Assembly (NCBI GenBank): GCA_025359205.1
Contig: JANYHD010000019.1
Span: 1-64,000 of the forward strand
DNA: 64,000 bases
Source of the DNA: Gammaproteobacteria bacterium
Lineage (GTDB): Bacteria > Pseudomonadota > Gammaproteobacteria > Steroidobacterales > Steroidobacteraceae
Direction of reading: 5' to 3'
Positions 8,304 through 17,985 of the stretch are shown piece by piece. How positions within the stretch are numbered: position 1 is the stretch's first letter; each line of letters opens with the position of its first letter. Below the pieces are notes generated by a model. It saw only the letters and a program-made list of their open reading frames with translations. It was not told the DNA's origin and made no database searches. Position numbers and translations under genes: made by a program.

Positions 8304-8906
8304 TTGCAGCAAGTAGCCCTATCGGATGCCGGGCGGCGCGACCGGGATATTGTCGAATTGCTGCAGGGCGGAAGCCACGGGCCCGCCTTCGACCTGGTAT
8401 TGGAGCGCTATGAACGCAAGGTCTACCGGCTATGCTGTTCGCTGATGCGCGACAGTGACCAGGCCGCGGATGCCGCCCAGGAAAGCCTGTTGCGGATCTG
8501 GAAAGCCCTGCCCGGCTACGACCAACGGGCCTCGCTGTCGACCTGGATCTACACCATCGCGCGCAACCGCTGCCTGACCGCCATCGAGCGGCGGCGCGAC
8601 CTGGATTCGCTCAGCGACCCGGCCGTGGAGCAGGCTGCGGAGGCGGCAGTTGCTGCCGCGCCGGAGGCAGGGCAGGACCAGCTGGATCTGCTACGCGAAC
8701 TGGTTGAAGCGCTTCCTGAGCGCTACCGGCGGACACTGACTTTGTACTATTACGAAGAGAAATCGGTCGGCGAGGTTGCCGCGATGCTGGGTCAGCCCGA
8801 GGGCACTATCAAGACCAACCTGCACCGGGCGCGCGCGCTGCTGTCGGAGCGCGTGTGCGCGCTCGGGCTCGGCGACCCGAAACTCTGGCTGGAGGATGCC
8901 GCATGA
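8304..8906 (+). CDS. RNA polymerase ECF-type sigma factor
   Basis: A 200-residue sigma-70 family factor of the extracytoplasmic function type, with sigma region 2 (about residues 20-90, 'DAAQESLLRIWKALPGYDQRA') and region 4 (about 130-185, 'LPERYRRTLTLYYYEEKSVGEVAAML' then 'EGTIKTNLHRARALL'). An Ala-rich linker separates them. It starts at TTG 8304 after GGGAGAGG. The stop overlaps the next gene's ATG (ATGA). By family logic it redirects RNA polymerase to a stress regulon under control of its membrane-protein neighbour. Confidence 0.92.
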   Translation: MQQVALSDAGRRDRDIVELLQGGSHGPAFDLVLERYERKVYRLCCSLMRDSDQAADAAQESLLRIWKALPGYDQRASLSTWIYTIARNRCLTAIERRRDLDSLSDPAVEQAAEAAVAAAPEAGQDQLDLLRELVEALPERYRRTLTLYYYEEKSVGEVAAMLGQPEGTIKTNLHRARALLSERVCALGLGDPKLWLEDAA

Positions 8907-9322
8907 ACATGCCACGTGATCCGCTCGACGGAGCGCTCGACCAGGCGCTCGATCGGGCGCTGGCGAAGACGCTCACGGCACCGGGCCTGCCCGCCGGCTT
9001 TCGCGAACAACTGCGCGCTGCGGTCGTGCGCACGGTCCCTGAAGATCGCGCGCAGCTGCGCGCGGCGCTGGAGCGCGAACATGCAGTACAGCTTGCCGAG
9101 CTGCAGGACGGCTACGTGCTTCTGCGCCAGCGTACGCTCGGCACGCTGATCGGCGCGGGCTTTGCGGCGGGCCTGGCGGTGACCTTCGCTCTGCCCTGGC
9201 TCAAGGCTCATTTTGGTGACAACGGCGTGTTTGCGCTGCCCGTCATCGGTGTGGTGATCGGACTTGTACTGAGCCTGAGCGTCTGGTGGCAGCGCAGCAG
9301 CCTGGCACGCAGCTTGTCCTGA
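8903..9322 (+). CDS. membrane protein coupled to ECF sigma factor, possible anti-sigma
   Basis: A 139-residue protein with a roughly 75-residue cytoplasmic N-terminus and two helices (about residues 80-100 and 113-130) near the C-terminus. It lacks the Hx3Cx2C zinc motif of ZAS anti-sigma factors. Overlap with the sigma gene (ATGA) implies co-translation, which is the usual arrangement for an anti-sigma factor. That role is inference from position and topology only; I do not recognise the family. Confidence 0.65.
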   Translation: MNMPRDPLDGALDQALDRALAKTLTAPGLPAGFREQLRAAVVRTVPEDRAQLRAALEREHAVQLAELQDGYVLLRQRTLGTLIGAGFAAGLAVTFALPWLKAHFGDNGVFALPVIGVVIGLVLSLSVWWQRSSLARSLS

Positions 9323-9357
9323 ACGCCGAGCCTATTCTCGAAGCCAATTCTCGGAGC

Positions 9358-10746
9358 CTAAGGTAAGCACAGTAGGCCCTCGAGATCGTAGGTGTCGGCG
9401 CCCGTGATCTCGACCTCGATGAACTCGCCCGGCCGCGTGGCCGCCGAGGCCTTGACGCGCAGCACGCCGTCGATCTCCGGCGCGTCACCGGCGGTGCGCG
9501 CGATGGCCACGCCTACTTCAACCCGGTCAACCAGCGCGCGCGCGCGCGTGCCGACGCGGCGCGCCAGCCTCGCCGTGCTGATGGCTGCGGCACGTTCCAT
9601 GAAGCGCGCGTAGCGCTCGTCCTTGATTTCCTCGGGCACGGCGCCGTCGAGGGCATTGGCCACGGCGCCTTCGACTGGCGAGTACTTGAAGCAACCGACG
9701 CGATCGAGCTGCGCTTCATCCAGCCAGGGCAGCAGCTGCTCGAAATCCGCGGCGCTCTCGCCGGGGAAGCCGACGATAAAGGTGCTGCGCAGGGTGAGAC
9801 CCGGGCATTCGCGCCGCCAACCGTGGATGCGCGCCAGGGTATCTTCCGCATGCGCGGGCCGGCGCATGCGCTTGAGCACCGCCGGGCTGGCGTGCTGGAA
9901 CGGGATGTCGAGGTACGGCAGCACTTTGCCCGCGGCCATCAGCGGTATCACCGCATCGACATGCGGATAGGGGTACACGTAATGCAGCCGGACCCAGACA
10001 CCCAGTTCGCCGAGTTCGCGCGCCAGGTCGATGAAGCGCGTGTCGACCGTCCGCTCGCGCCACTGCACGGGCTGGTAGCGCAGGTCACTCCCGTAGGCGC
10101 TCGTGTCCTGCGAGATGACCAGCAATTCGCGCACGCCGCTGCGCACCAGCATCTCGGCTTCGCGCAGCACTTCGTCGAGCGGGCGGCTGTCGAGCAGCCC
10201 ACGGAGCGAGGGGATGATGCAGAAACTGCACTTGTTGTTGCAGCCCTCCGAGATCTTCAGATAGGCGTAGTGGCGCGGCGTAAGCCGTACGCCCTGCGGT
10301 GGCAGCAGATCGACGTGCGGGTCGTGCGGCTGCGGCAGGTGCTGGTTCACCGCCGCGAGCACGGCCTCGGTGGCATGCGGGCCGGTGATCGCCAGCACCT
10401 TTGGGTGGCGTTCGCGGATCCGGTCGGGGTGAGTGCCGAGGCAGCCGGTGACGACCACGCGCCCGTTCTGGTCGAGCGCCTCACCGATGGCTGAGAGCGA
10501 CTCATCGATGGCCGATTCGATGAAGCCGCAGGTGTTGACCACCACCAGGTCGGCGCCTTTGTATTCGGGCGCGATGGCGTAGCCGCGCAGCCGCAACTCC
10601 GTGATGATGCGCTCGGAATCGACCAGCGCCTTCGGGCATCCCAGGCTCACGAAACCGACGGCCGGCACGCGGCCTTGCTTTGGGGCGCGCTTCAGGTCGC
10701 GCTCGTTCTTGCGGCCGGCAGGCGCGGTCGTGGAGGCTGGATTCAT
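9358..10746 (-). CDS. rimO: ribosomal protein S12 methylthiotransferase RimO
   Basis: A 462-residue radical-SAM enzyme that methylthiolates the conserved Asp (Asp88 in E. coli) of ribosomal protein S12. Domains in order: N-terminal MTTase domain with cysteines at '[12 protein letters not shown]', 'VNTCGF' and 'VTGCLG', the radical-SAM core with CNNKCSFC, and a C-terminal TRAM domain (about the last 65 residues). '[10 protein letters not shown]' separates RimO from MiaB. The frame is open to 10884, but ATG 10746 is close to where homology begins; the N-terminus is slightly long and basic. It is divergent from the methyltransferase operon. Confidence 0.94.
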   Translation of the reverse strand: MNPASTTAPAGRKNERDLKRAPKQGRVPAVGFVSLGCPKALVDSERIITELRLRGYAIAPEYKGADLVVVNTCGFIESAIDESLSAIGEALDQNGRVVVTGCLGTHPDRIRERHPKVLAITGPHATEAVLAAVNQHLPQPHDPHVDLLPPQGVRLTPRHYAYLKISEGCNNKCSFCIIPSLRGLLDSRPLDEVLREAEMLVRSGVRELLVISQDTSAYGSDLRYQPVQWRERTVDTRFIDLARELGELGVWVRLHYVYPYPHVDAVIPLMAAGKVLPYLDIPFQHASPAVLKRMRRPAHAEDTLARIHGWRRECPGLTLRSTFIVGFPGESAADFEQLLPWLDEAQLDRVGCFKYSPVEGAVANALDGAVPEEIKDERYARFMERAAAISTARLARRVGTRARALVDRVEVGVAIARTAGDAPEIDGVLRVKASAATRPGEFIEVEITGADTYDLEGLLCLP

Positions 10747-10845
10747 GGGAGATCGGGCCGGCGGGCGGCGCGTCCGGTACAATAGAGGCATCATCTTACA
10801 CCAGGAGACTGCCCGCGGCGCCTGGCTGCGTTCGGGGCGGATGGC

Positions 10846-11430
10846 ATGGCATTCGACGAAGCCTATTACCGGCGCTATTACCACGACCCGCGCACGGCGG
10901 TGACTTCGCGCGCGGAAATGCGCGAGCGGGCGGAGCTGATCGCCGCCTGCGTCCGCTACGTCGGCCTGCCCGTGAGCCGCATCCTGGATGCCGGCTGCGG
11001 CGTCGGCCTGCTGCGTGCACCGCTCCTGCGTCGCCTGCCGCGCTCGCAGTACACCGGTCTCGAAGCGAGCGAGTATCTATGCCGCCGCTATGGCTGGCAG
11101 CACGGCACGCTGCAGACGCTGGCCGACGAGGTGCAGTACGAGGTGGTGGTCTGTTACGACGTGCTGCAATACCTCAGGCTCGAAGCGGCGCGCCAGGCGA
11201 TCGCCAAGCTGGCGCGCGTGTGCCGCGGCGCGCTGTATTTCGGCGCGCTCACCAGCGGCGACTGGCGCCACAACTGCGATCAGTCGCGCACCGATCGCGT
11301 GCCCGGGCTTCGCTCTGCGGCCTGGTACCGGCGCGAGCTCGCGCGAGGTTTCAAGCCGCTGGGCTGCGGCATGTGGCTGCGCCACGGCGCGCCGGTCACC
11401 GTCTGGGACCTGGATCGGGTGGCCTCGTGA
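10846..11430 (+). CDS. class I SAM-dependent methyltransferase
   Basis: A 194-residue Rossmann-fold methyltransferase. Motif I is [16 protein letters not shown] (about residues 45-60), the acidic motif II residue is in GLEASEYL, and '[13 protein letters not shown]' provides motif IV. No targeting signal is visible. The acceptor substrate is unknown. It opens a coupled four-gene operon: its TGA overlaps the GTG of the next gene. A TACAAT hexamer lies upstream at about 10777, without a convincing -35 partner. Confidence 0.85.
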   Translation: MAFDEAYYRRYYHDPRTAVTSRAEMRERAELIAACVRYVGLPVSRILDAGCGVGLLRAPLLRRLPRSQYTGLEASEYLCRRYGWQHGTLQTLADEVQYEVVVCYDVLQYLRLEAARQAIAKLARVCRGALYFGALTSGDWRHNCDQSRTDRVPGLRSAAWYRRELARGFKPLGCGMWLRHGAPVTVWDLDRVAS

Positions 11431-11855
11431 GGCTCGTGGCAGCGTTCCGCAGCGCGGCGCAATGCGATCGTGAAGGCGGCGTCGTGCAGTGGCGGCTCAG
11501 TGGCCTCGATCGCGACAGCGAGGGCACGCTGGAAGTGCTGCTGTGCGGGACTGGCAGCCTGCAGCTGCCGTCGCAGTTGCCGAATGCCGAGCTGTACGTG
11601 TGCGATGAGTCCACTGCAACTACCTGGGAATTGCGCAGCGGCGGGAGCGTGCTGCCGATTGCGGCGCGGGCCGTGCAGGTCCACCGCAGCGCGCCCGCGG
11701 CCTTCGCCCGCGCGTTGCCACCGCTCATCGCTCCCTGGAGCGTGCGCGCCGGCTGGGTGTTGCTGCTGAACGCGCTACGCGTGCCAGGTGTGGCGCGGCT
11801 GCTGCAGCGGCTGCGCGGCGCCGGCACGACGGACGGCACGGGTGGTTTGGAATGA
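11427..11855 (+). CDS. conserved-looking hypothetical protein in COG0523 operon
   Basis: A 142-residue protein of unknown family starting at GTG 11427, which overlaps the methyltransferase stop. Its own stop overlaps the ATG of the GTPase gene (ATGA). The coding case rests on this precise coupling at both ends and a codon bias like that of its neighbours. It has an N-terminal beta-rich half with three Cys (residues 13, 40 and 59) and a hydrophobic stretch near residue 110 ('[15 protein letters not shown]'), but no recognisable domain or signal peptide. Confidence 0.7.
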   Translation: MRLVAAFRSAAQCDREGGVVQWRLSGLDRDSEGTLEVLLCGTGSLQLPSQLPNAELYVCDESTATTWELRSGGSVLPIAARAVQVHRSAPAAFARALPPLIAPWSVRAGWVLLLNALRVPGVARLLQRLRGAGTTDGTGGLE

Positions 11856-13213
11856 ACAAGCGCGTTCCAGTGACGGTGCTGACCGGGTTCCTGGGCTCGG
11901 GCAAGACCACGCTGCTGAACCGCATTCTTTCGGAACAGCATGGCAAGCGCATCGCGGTCATTGAAAATGAATTCGGCGAGGTGGCGGTCGACCACGAACT
12001 GGTGATCGGCGCGCAGGAGGAGATCTTCGAGACCGCCAATGGCTGCATCTGCTGCACGGTGCGCGGTGACCTGATCCGCGTGCTCAACCAGCTACGTAAG
12101 CGCCGCGATCGCTTCGACTACGTGCTGATCGAAACCACGGGACTGGCCGACCCGGGTCCGGTGGCGCAGACCTTCTTCGTCGACGAGGATCTGCGCGAGG
12201 ATTACCAGCTCGATGCAATCGTGGCGCTGGTCGATGCCGCGCACATCGCTGGGCAGCTCGCGAGCGAGCCGACCGCGGCCGACCAGATTGGTTTCGCCGA
12301 TGTGCTGCTGCTCAACAAGACCGACCTGGTGAGCGAGGCCGAACTGGCGCGCACCGAGCGGGAACTGCGCGCGATCAATGGTACGGCGCGCATCGTACGA
12401 ACGCACAAGGCCGAGCTGCCGCTTGCGCAGGTGCTCGACCTCGGCGCCTTCGACCTCGATCGTGCGCTGGCCAAAGACGAAGCCTTTCTGCAGCCGCAAC
12501 AGCTGTTCGAGTGGGCGGGAAACTACACGCTGACAACGGGCGAGCAGGTCGTGCACACGGGTGCACACGAGCCCGATCATGACCACGAGCACGGCCACGA
12601 ACAGCCCGCAGCAGGCTTGCGCGAAGTCTGCATCGTGATGCTGCAGGCCAGTGCGTCGGGCGTGGCGGGCATCGACGCGCTGGTGCCCGCCGCCGCCGAG
12701 GCTTTCCGCCAGCCCGCAAACGCGATTGCGGCCGGTGCGACCGTGGAGGCCGGGCGGTTCGTGCGGCTGCAGCTTGGAGCGCACGCCGACTTCCGGCTGC
12801 GTGTTCCAGCGACCGGCAACTGGGTGGTGTACTGCGAGCATGCGCCGGGCGAATTCGGTTGGACCGTACCCGGCGTCAACGTCACGGGCGAGCGCGAGTA
12901 TGGCTCGCATCACCACGAGACCGATATCACTTCTATCGGCATCGACGATCCGCGTGCACTCAATCCCGACAAGCTGAATGACTGGTTGTCATACCTGCTG
13001 CAGAGCCGCGGCCAGGACATCCTGCGCATGAAGGGCGTGCTCAATTTCCGCGGCGAGCCGCGCCGCTACGTGTTTCACGGCGTGCACATGATCTTCGATG
13101 GTCAGCTCGAGCGGCCCTGGGGCGAGGCCACGCGCGGCAACCGGCTGGTGTTCATCGGTCGCAAGCTCGATCGCCAGGAACTCGAGGCAGGCTTCGAGTC
13201 CTGCGTGGCGTGA
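11852..13213 (+). CDS. COG0523 (CobW/ZigA-like) GTP-binding metallochaperone
   Basis: A 453-residue G3E-family GTPase. It shows Walker [10 protein letters not shown] (about residues 12-20), the metal-binding CxCC in GCICCTVR, Walker B ETTGLADP and guanine specificity NKTD. A histidine-rich loop (about residues 235-250, pattern [12 protein letters not shown]) precedes the CobW C-terminal domain. Such proteins move Zn, Co or Ni to client enzymes. Length matches the longer ZigA/YeiR-like members. It is coupled to the genes on both sides. The metal cannot be decided: I see no Zur box, and no cobalamin synthesis gene lies in the window. Confidence 0.9.
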   Translation: MNKRVPVTVLTGFLGSGKTTLLNRILSEQHGKRIAVIENEFGEVAVDHELVIGAQEEIFETANGCICCTVRGDLIRVLNQLRKRRDRFDYVLIETTGLADPGPVAQTFFVDEDLREDYQLDAIVALVDAAHIAGQLASEPTAADQIGFADVLLLNKTDLVSEAELARTERELRAINGTARIVRTHKAELPLAQVLDLGAFDLDRALAKDEAFLQPQQLFEWAGNYTLTTGEQVVHTGAHEPDHDHEHGHEQPAAGLREVCIVMLQASASGVAGIDALVPAAAEAFRQPANAIAAGATVEAGRFVRLQLGAHADFRLRVPATGNWVVYCEHAPGEFGWTVPGVNVTGEREYGSHHHETDITSIGIDDPRALNPDKLNDWLSYLLQSRGQDILRMKGVLNFRGEPRRYVFHGVHMIFDGQLERPWGEATRGNRLVFIGRKLDRQELEAGFESCVA

Positions 13214-14232
13214 ACCAGCCCGCGATCAGGCTGGAGCGTCGTGCGCACGCTGAGCTCGGTGATTTTCCGATCGATGCGGCCTGGTCTCCGGATGGCCGCA
13301 TCTTGCTGGTAGCCGGCGGTGCAGGTGCACTGACGTGGCTGGACACGACCAACCCGACGCTGGCCCCGCAGCGCATCGGCGAACACGCCGGCGGCGCGCT
13401 GGCTTTGGCCTGGCAGAACGGTGGGCAGCAATTTGCCAGCTCGGGTCAAGACGGTGAGGTGCGATTGTGGGACGCGCGCGCGCGCAGCGCACGTGTCATA
13501 CACAGTTCTGCCACCTGGAGCGAGCGCCTGGCTTGGTCGGCCAACGGGCGGGCGCTGGCCATCGCTACCGGGCGGGAACTCGGCATCGTTGCAAGCGACG
13601 GCACGGCACGCGTGCGGTTACCGCCGCAGGCGGGCGTCATTGCCGCGATCGCGTGGCGTGCAAAGACCAACGAGCTCGCGAGCGTCGGCAACGGCGGCGC
13701 ATATGTGCATCGCCTCGAGCCCGAACCGGTCACGCGCGAATATCCCTGGCAGGGCGCCTGCCTCACCGCGAGCTGGAGCCCGGATGGGCGCGTGCTTGCC
13801 TCGGGCATGCAGGACGGCTCGGTGCATTTCTGGAACATCACCGCCGGCACGCAGTCGCAGATGCGCGGCTACGGCACAAAGGTAGTCCTGACCTGCTGGA
13901 ACGCCGCGAGCCGCCTGCTCGCCACCGCTGCCGACGCAATGATCATCGTGTGGGATTTCTCGGGGCGCGGCCCCGAGGGCAGCGAGCCGCTGCAACTTGA
14001 CGCGCACACCGCCAGGCTCACGCAGTTGGCCTTCCAGCCCAAGGGTTCACTGCTGGTCGCTGGGGCCCGCGATCATAGGCTCACGCTGTGGCGAATGACC
14101 CAGCCACAACAGCCAGTGGACGCTGACATGTATGGCGATGAAGTGGCGTTGCTGCGCTGGTCGAGTGACGGCACGCAGCTCGCAGCTGCCGATCGCAGTG
14201 GCGTACTCAACGTGTACGGCGTGCGCCAGTAG
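13210..14232 (+). CDS. WD40 repeat protein
   Basis: A 340-residue beta-propeller protein with about seven WD-type blades. Clear blade ends are '[13 protein letters not shown]', 'VHFWNITAG', '[10 protein letters not shown]' and '[11 protein letters not shown]'. No signal peptide is seen, so it is probably a cytoplasmic scaffold. It begins at GTG 13210 overlapping the GTPase stop and closes the operon. Its pairing with the COG0523 GTPase suggests a metallochaperone partner or client-binding protein, which is inference. Confidence 0.88.
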   Translation: MNQPAIRLERRAHAELGDFPIDAAWSPDGRILLVAGGAGALTWLDTTNPTLAPQRIGEHAGGALALAWQNGGQQFASSGQDGEVRLWDARARSARVIHSSATWSERLAWSANGRALAIATGRELGIVASDGTARVRLPPQAGVIAAIAWRAKTNELASVGNGGAYVHRLEPEPVTREYPWQGACLTASWSPDGRVLASGMQDGSVHFWNITAGTQSQMRGYGTKVVLTCWNAASRLLATAADAMIIVWDFSGRGPEGSEPLQLDAHTARLTQLAFQPKGSLLVAGARDHRLTLWRMTQPQQPVDADMYGDEVALLRWSSDGTQLAAADRSGVLNVYGVRQ

Positions 14233-14237
14233 CGGCC

Positions 14238-15380
14238 CTAGCGCGGCAGCGGCAGTTCGAGAGCGTCTTCGGCAGGCGCGCTTACCAGCGACTGACCGGC
14301 AACCGAGGCGTAGTGCCCGAGCAGCAGTTGCAGCGCACGCGACCAGGTATAACGCTGCAGTGCGCGTGTGCGCGCGGCACGTCCGAGCGAAGCGAGATCG
14401 CGTTCGTACAGTGATGCGACGGCCGCGGCCATGCCGGCGGAGTTGCCGGGCGGCGCGAGCATGCCGACCGCTTCGTCGACATGCTCGGGAACCGCACCGG
14501 CATTGGCGCCCACGACCGGGATGCCGCAGGCTAGCGCCTCGATGATCACCAGCCCAAAGGTCTCGCTGCAGCCCGCGTGCACCAACGCATCACAGGAGGC
14601 GATCGTCGTCGCCAGCTCAATGCTGTCACGCCGGTAGGGTTGGACGGTGATGTTGGCCGCTGGTTGTGCCGACTCGCTGCCACCGACCATCAGCAGGTGA
14701 TAGCGCTCGCCCAGCAGCCGCATTGCGCCCAGCAGCACGTCGATGTTCTTCTCGCCCGAGAAGCGACCGGCATAGACCAGCAGGCGCGTGTCATCGGCCA
14801 GCCCAAGCGTGCGGCGCAGCCCCATCCGGCGGCGTTGCGGGGAGAAGATTTCCGTGTCGACACCAAGTGGTTGCAGCGCCGTGTTATCGAGGCCGAGCCC
14901 CGCAAGGTACTCGCACATCAGGCGGCTGGGCGCGAGCACCAGGTCCATTCGTTCATAGACGCGGCGCAGGTAGCTGTTCAGGCCAGCTTCGACCACGCGA
15001 CCGAGCCGACGGCCAGCGAGTCGCGGAAAATTCGAATGAAAGAAGGCGAGCAATGGCGCGCCACGCCGGCGCGCTGTGCGCATCGCGCACCAGGCCGGAT
15101 GGAACACGTCGCCGACCTCGATCAGGTCGGGCTCGAGCGCATCGAGCATCTGCACCCAGCGGCGCGGCGAAAGTGGCAGGCGGTAATTGAAAGTACCCGG
15201 CACTCTCCAGCCGGCGATCGTGCTGATGCCATTGGGCAGCAGCTCGGTGGCGATGCCGGGCACGAGCAGCGAATGGCGATGTGCCGTGTGGGCGTGCAGC
15301 CATTGATGCTTCGCCGTCAGGTAGCGCCGCACGCCGCCGCTGGTCGGCGAGAAGAACAGGGTGGTGTCTACGAGGTGCAT
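14238..15380 (-). CDS. glycosyltransferase family 1 / GT4
   Basis: A 380-residue GT-B glycosyltransferase. The N-terminal acceptor domain begins 'MHLVDTTLFFSPTSGGVRRYL'. The donor domain has 'YAGRFSGEKNIDVLL' and the ExE motif 'HAGCSETFGLVIIEALACG' (E-x7-E). It is cytoplasmic or peripheral at the membrane. Acceptor and sugar are unknown; no polysaccharide cluster surrounds it. It lies 57 bases downstream of the CheA-like ATPase gene on the same strand and may share its transcript. Confidence 0.9.
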   Translation of the reverse strand: MHLVDTTLFFSPTSGGVRRYLTAKHQWLHAHTAHRHSLLVPGIATELLPNGISTIAGWRVPGTFNYRLPLSPRRWVQMLDALEPDLIEVGDVFHPAWCAMRTARRRGAPLLAFFHSNFPRLAGRRLGRVVEAGLNSYLRRVYERMDLVLAPSRLMCEYLAGLGLDNTALQPLGVDTEIFSPQRRRMGLRRTLGLADDTRLLVYAGRFSGEKNIDVLLGAMRLLGERYHLLMVGGSESAQPAANITVQPYRRDSIELATTIASCDALVHAGCSETFGLVIIEALACGIPVVGANAGAVPEHVDEAVGMLAPPGNSAGMAAAVASLYERDLASLGRAARTRALQRYTWSRALQLLLGHYASVAGQSLVSAPAEDALELPLPR

Positions 15381-15437
15381 GAATGGCCTTGTCCTGTGAC
15401 CATTGCACCCGCCGGTCAGGAGCCTGTCAAGCTTTGC

Positions 15438-16526
15438 TCAGGCCTGCGCCGCGAGAGGGCGGACCGCGGCCGCGGCCGGCGTTGGCAGCCGCACGCGGAT
15501 GCGCGTGAACTGGCCGCGCTTGGTGGCCACCTGGATCTGCCCCTGCAGGCGCTTGACGTTGTCCCGGAGTATCCGCATGCCGAGCCCGCGGCCGGCCGGA
15601 TCCGCGGCCGTGCTCAATCCGGCATGGAAGATCAGTGTCGAGGCCTGGCGCGGATCCTGCTCGAGTACCGCGTCGTCGGCGATCAGGCCGGTGGCGACGG
15701 CCGCTTCGATGATGCGGCCGGTGTTGAGTCCCTGGCCATCGTCCTGGAATACGAGCTCCGACTGGCCGCCGTGGCGCGGCTGGTATTCCACCAGCAGCGT
15801 GCCCTGCGTGCTCTTGCCCGCGGCGCGCCGTTGTGCCGGCATCTCAATGCCGTGTTCGATCGCGTTGCGCAGCATCTGGCTGAGCATGTCGTAAAAGGCG
15901 GCTGCGTGAATTTCCGGGACCTGGTCAAGTCCGATCGTCGTCAGTTCCACCGCCTTGCCCTGGGCCGCGGCCTGTTGTGCGGCGAGCTGCTGCAGCGCCA
16001 GCACCAGCTGTGGCGCATGGCTGCCGCTGGCTGCGCCGCGCACGTCGGCTGCGCCCATGCCCGGAATGCGGCCCCGCCGCCGCGGTGCGCGGCGCGCAGC
16101 AAGTGGCACGCCACTGCGCTGGGCGATGGCGGTCAGCGTCAGGAACACTTCGTCGATGCACACCAGCGCGGGCAGCAGGGCGTCACCGGTCTGGGAACCG
16201 GCGACGCGTGGCGCACCCAGCGCCTGCAGGGTCTGTTCGAACAGGCGCACCAGCGAAGGCACCGACAACGCCATGGCCCGCCGCAACAGCTGCACGTAGT
16301 GCGAGTGGAGCCGCTCGAGCTTGCGCTGGAACTGCTCCGGCTCGCGTGCCCGCTGTTGCTGGAGCGTGCGCACGCGCGTGAGTGTGCGAGCGGCGTAGGC
16401 CATGAAGTTGCGCAGCGCCGTACGGTCGACCTGCAGCAGCTCGCCGAGCAATACGTTCTCGTCCCGCAACCGCGCCAGCTCAGGTTGCGCGGCCTCGGTA
16501 GTGTCCGTCTCAGGCGGCATCGGCAT
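15438..16526 (-). CDS. CheA-like ATP-binding (HATPase_c) protein
   Basis: A 362-residue protein with a GHKL ATPase domain in its C-terminal half. It shows N-box 'LRNAIEHGIEMP', G1 'QDDGQGLNTGRI' and G2 'GRGLGMRILRDNVKRL'. The HGIE and RGLGM pattern resembles the CheA kinase domain more than EnvZ-type kinases. No H-box histidine, receiver or transmembrane helix is evident; the N-terminal 160 residues look helical. The start is ATG 16526 or 16520; both overlap the end of the Ser/Thr kinase gene, so the two are coupled. The role is unknown; it could be an anti-sigma-like or phosphotransfer module. Confidence 0.75.
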   Translation of the reverse strand: MPMPPETDTTEAAQPELARLRDENVLLGELLQVDRTALRNFMAYAARTLTRVRTLQQQRAREPEQFQRKLERLHSHYVQLLRRAMALSVPSLVRLFEQTLQALGAPRVAGSQTGDALLPALVCIDEVFLTLTAIAQRSGVPLAARRAPRRRGRIPGMGAADVRGAASGSHAPQLVLALQQLAAQQAAAQGKAVELTTIGLDQVPEIHAAAFYDMLSQMLRNAIEHGIEMPAQRRAAGKSTQGTLLVEYQPRHGGQSELVFQDDGQGLNTGRIIEAAVATGLIADDAVLEQDPRQASTLIFHAGLSTAADPAGRGLGMRILRDNVKRLQGQIQVATKRGQFTRIRVRLPTPAAAAVRPLAAQA

Positions 16527-17778
16527 CTTGCGCGGCCGCGGGCGCGGCCGGCTCGGTGAGATCGGCCAGCACGGCATCCATGTCCGGGAAGCGTGCCTCG
16601 CGATCGCGCGCCATGAGGCGTCCGATCAGCGGCTCGTAGGCAGCGAGCTCGGGCGGGAGTGGCGGGCGTTCGCCGGAAACGTGTTCCTGCATCAGATCCA
16701 TGGCGGTGAGCCCGGTGAAGGGCTTGCGGCCGGTGAGCATTTCGTAGCACACGACTCCGAGCGCATATTGGTCGCTGCGCGCGTCGAGTTCGCGGCCCTG
16801 CACCTGCTCGGGACTCATGTAGTAAGGCGAGCCGCGCAGCACGCCGATCGCGGTGCTGCGCGTTGCGTTTATGTGGCGCGCCAGGCCGAAATCGATCAGC
16901 ACCACCGATCCGTCGGGGCGCAGCATCACATTGGGCGGCTTGAGATCACGGTGCAGGATACCGGCGCCGTGCACGACCCGGAGCGCCGCGGCAATGCGCC
17001 GTGCGTAAGCAATGGCCTCGTCGCTCGTCAGCGGGTTGAGCAGCCGCTGCTTGAGGTCACCGCAGGGAAAATATTCCATCGCCAGGAATTCGCGGCCCTC
17101 GTGCACGCCGTAGTCGTAGATGTCGACGATCGCCGGGTCCCGGAGCGCGGCGATGGCGGAGTACTCGTGCGCGAACTGCTGCAGGTCGCCCGGATCGCTA
17201 TCGAGTGGCTCGCTGATCTTGAGAGCGACCGGCTGCTGCAGCGCCGCGCTGCGCGCGAGCCAGACGCTGGCGCGAGCCGAGCGACCGAGCTGGCGCAGCA
17301 GTGAGTAGCGCGGTATTTCCAGGCCCGGCGCCACCTGGTCATCATGGCGCCGGCTGGCGCTGGCGAGCCGGCGGGCGCGCCGGCGGCTCGCGTGCAGCAC
17401 CTTACGCAGCGTCCGCTCCAACAGCTGGGCGTCGAGCAGGTCGCGGGGCAGGTAAGCCGAGGCGCCAAAGCGCATGGCTCGGATCGCGCTGAGTTCGTTG
17501 CCGTCGGCCGCGACCACGACCAGCGGCGGCAGCCGACGTTCGCCGCGGAGCTGGCGCAGCCACTCTATGCCTTCGCTCTGCTGCGTTGACGTCTTGTCGA
17601 AGCGCGCGCACAGCAGCGCAACGTCATAGTTTCGGCGGGTGATGGAATCGAGGTGCCGTTCGAACTGCTCGAGGTCGAGGCTAGGGGGTTCGGCGTCCGG
17701 CCAGAGCGTCTGCAGGTGGTGGCGCAGCCACTGGCGTTGCTGCTCGTCGCGGCCCGCAATGAGGATTCGCGGCGTCAC
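16510..17778 (-). CDS. Ser/Thr protein kinase with N-terminal pseudo-receiver domain
   Basis: A 422-residue cytoplasmic protein. Residues 1-120 look like a response-regulator receiver ('PRILIAGRDEQQ' to 'SAYLPRDLLDAQ'), but the phospho-acceptor Asp is replaced (YDVALLCARF) and the conserved Lys is absent. Residues about 150-410 are a Hanks-type kinase: the Gly-loop is degenerate (LGRSARASVW), while the Lys in VALKIS, HRDLKPPN, IDFGLA and MSPEQ are intact. GTG 17778 is chosen because GGAG lies about eight bases upstream and the receiver starts there. It is upstream of, and overlaps, the CheA-like ATPase gene. Confidence 0.88.
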   Translation of the reverse strand: MTPRILIAGRDEQQRQWLRHHLQTLWPDAEPPSLDLEQFERHLDSITRRNYDVALLCARFDKTSTQQSEGIEWLRQLRGERRLPPLVVVAADGNELSAIRAMRFGASAYLPRDLLDAQLLERTLRKVLHASRRRARRLASASRRHDDQVAPGLEIPRYSLLRQLGRSARASVWLARSAALQQPVALKISEPLDSDPGDLQQFAHEYSAIAALRDPAIVDIYDYGVHEGREFLAMEYFPCGDLKQRLLNPLTSDEAIAYARRIAAALRVVHGAGILHRDLKPPNVMLRPDGSVVLIDFGLARHINATRSTAIGVLRGSPYYMSPEQVQGRELDARSDQYALGVVCYEMLTGRKPFTGLTAMDLMQEHVSGERPPLPPELAAYEPLIGRLMARDREARFPDMDAVLADLTEPAAPAAAQDADAA

Positions 17779-17946
17779 ACGCGCGCTCCACAAGGCTGGG
17801 TGTATAGCGCAATTTCTTGCAAAGCGATCACTCGGCCGCGATAGACGGGCGGGCGCTGCCCGGGAGCCATGGACTTTACGTTTTCTGGCGCGGACCGGGC
17901 TTGCGCGGGGGGCAATCTGTGATGCAGGTGAACGGTGCGGCGTCCG

Positions 17947-17968
17947 AAATGTGACGCGGCTCACGTGC
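17947..17968 (+). promoter_or_regulatory. candidate CRP/Vfr/Clp-type binding site
   Basis: The site reads AAATGTGA, six bases, then TCACG. It matches the E. coli CRP consensus half-sites TGTGA-N6-TCACA at nine of ten core positions, with the flanking AAA also matching. It lies 18 bases before the GTG of the flavoprotein gene and about 170 bases upstream of the divergent kinase gene. No experimental support; only the match is seen. Confidence 0.45.
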
Positions 17969-17985
17969 GTGCTAATCTGCCGTCC

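Noticed and set aside
14577-16559. 660-codon plus-strand open frame across the glycosyltransferase and ATPase genes
   Set aside because: It is antisense to two recognisable genes, and its sequence is low-complexity and lacks any domain.
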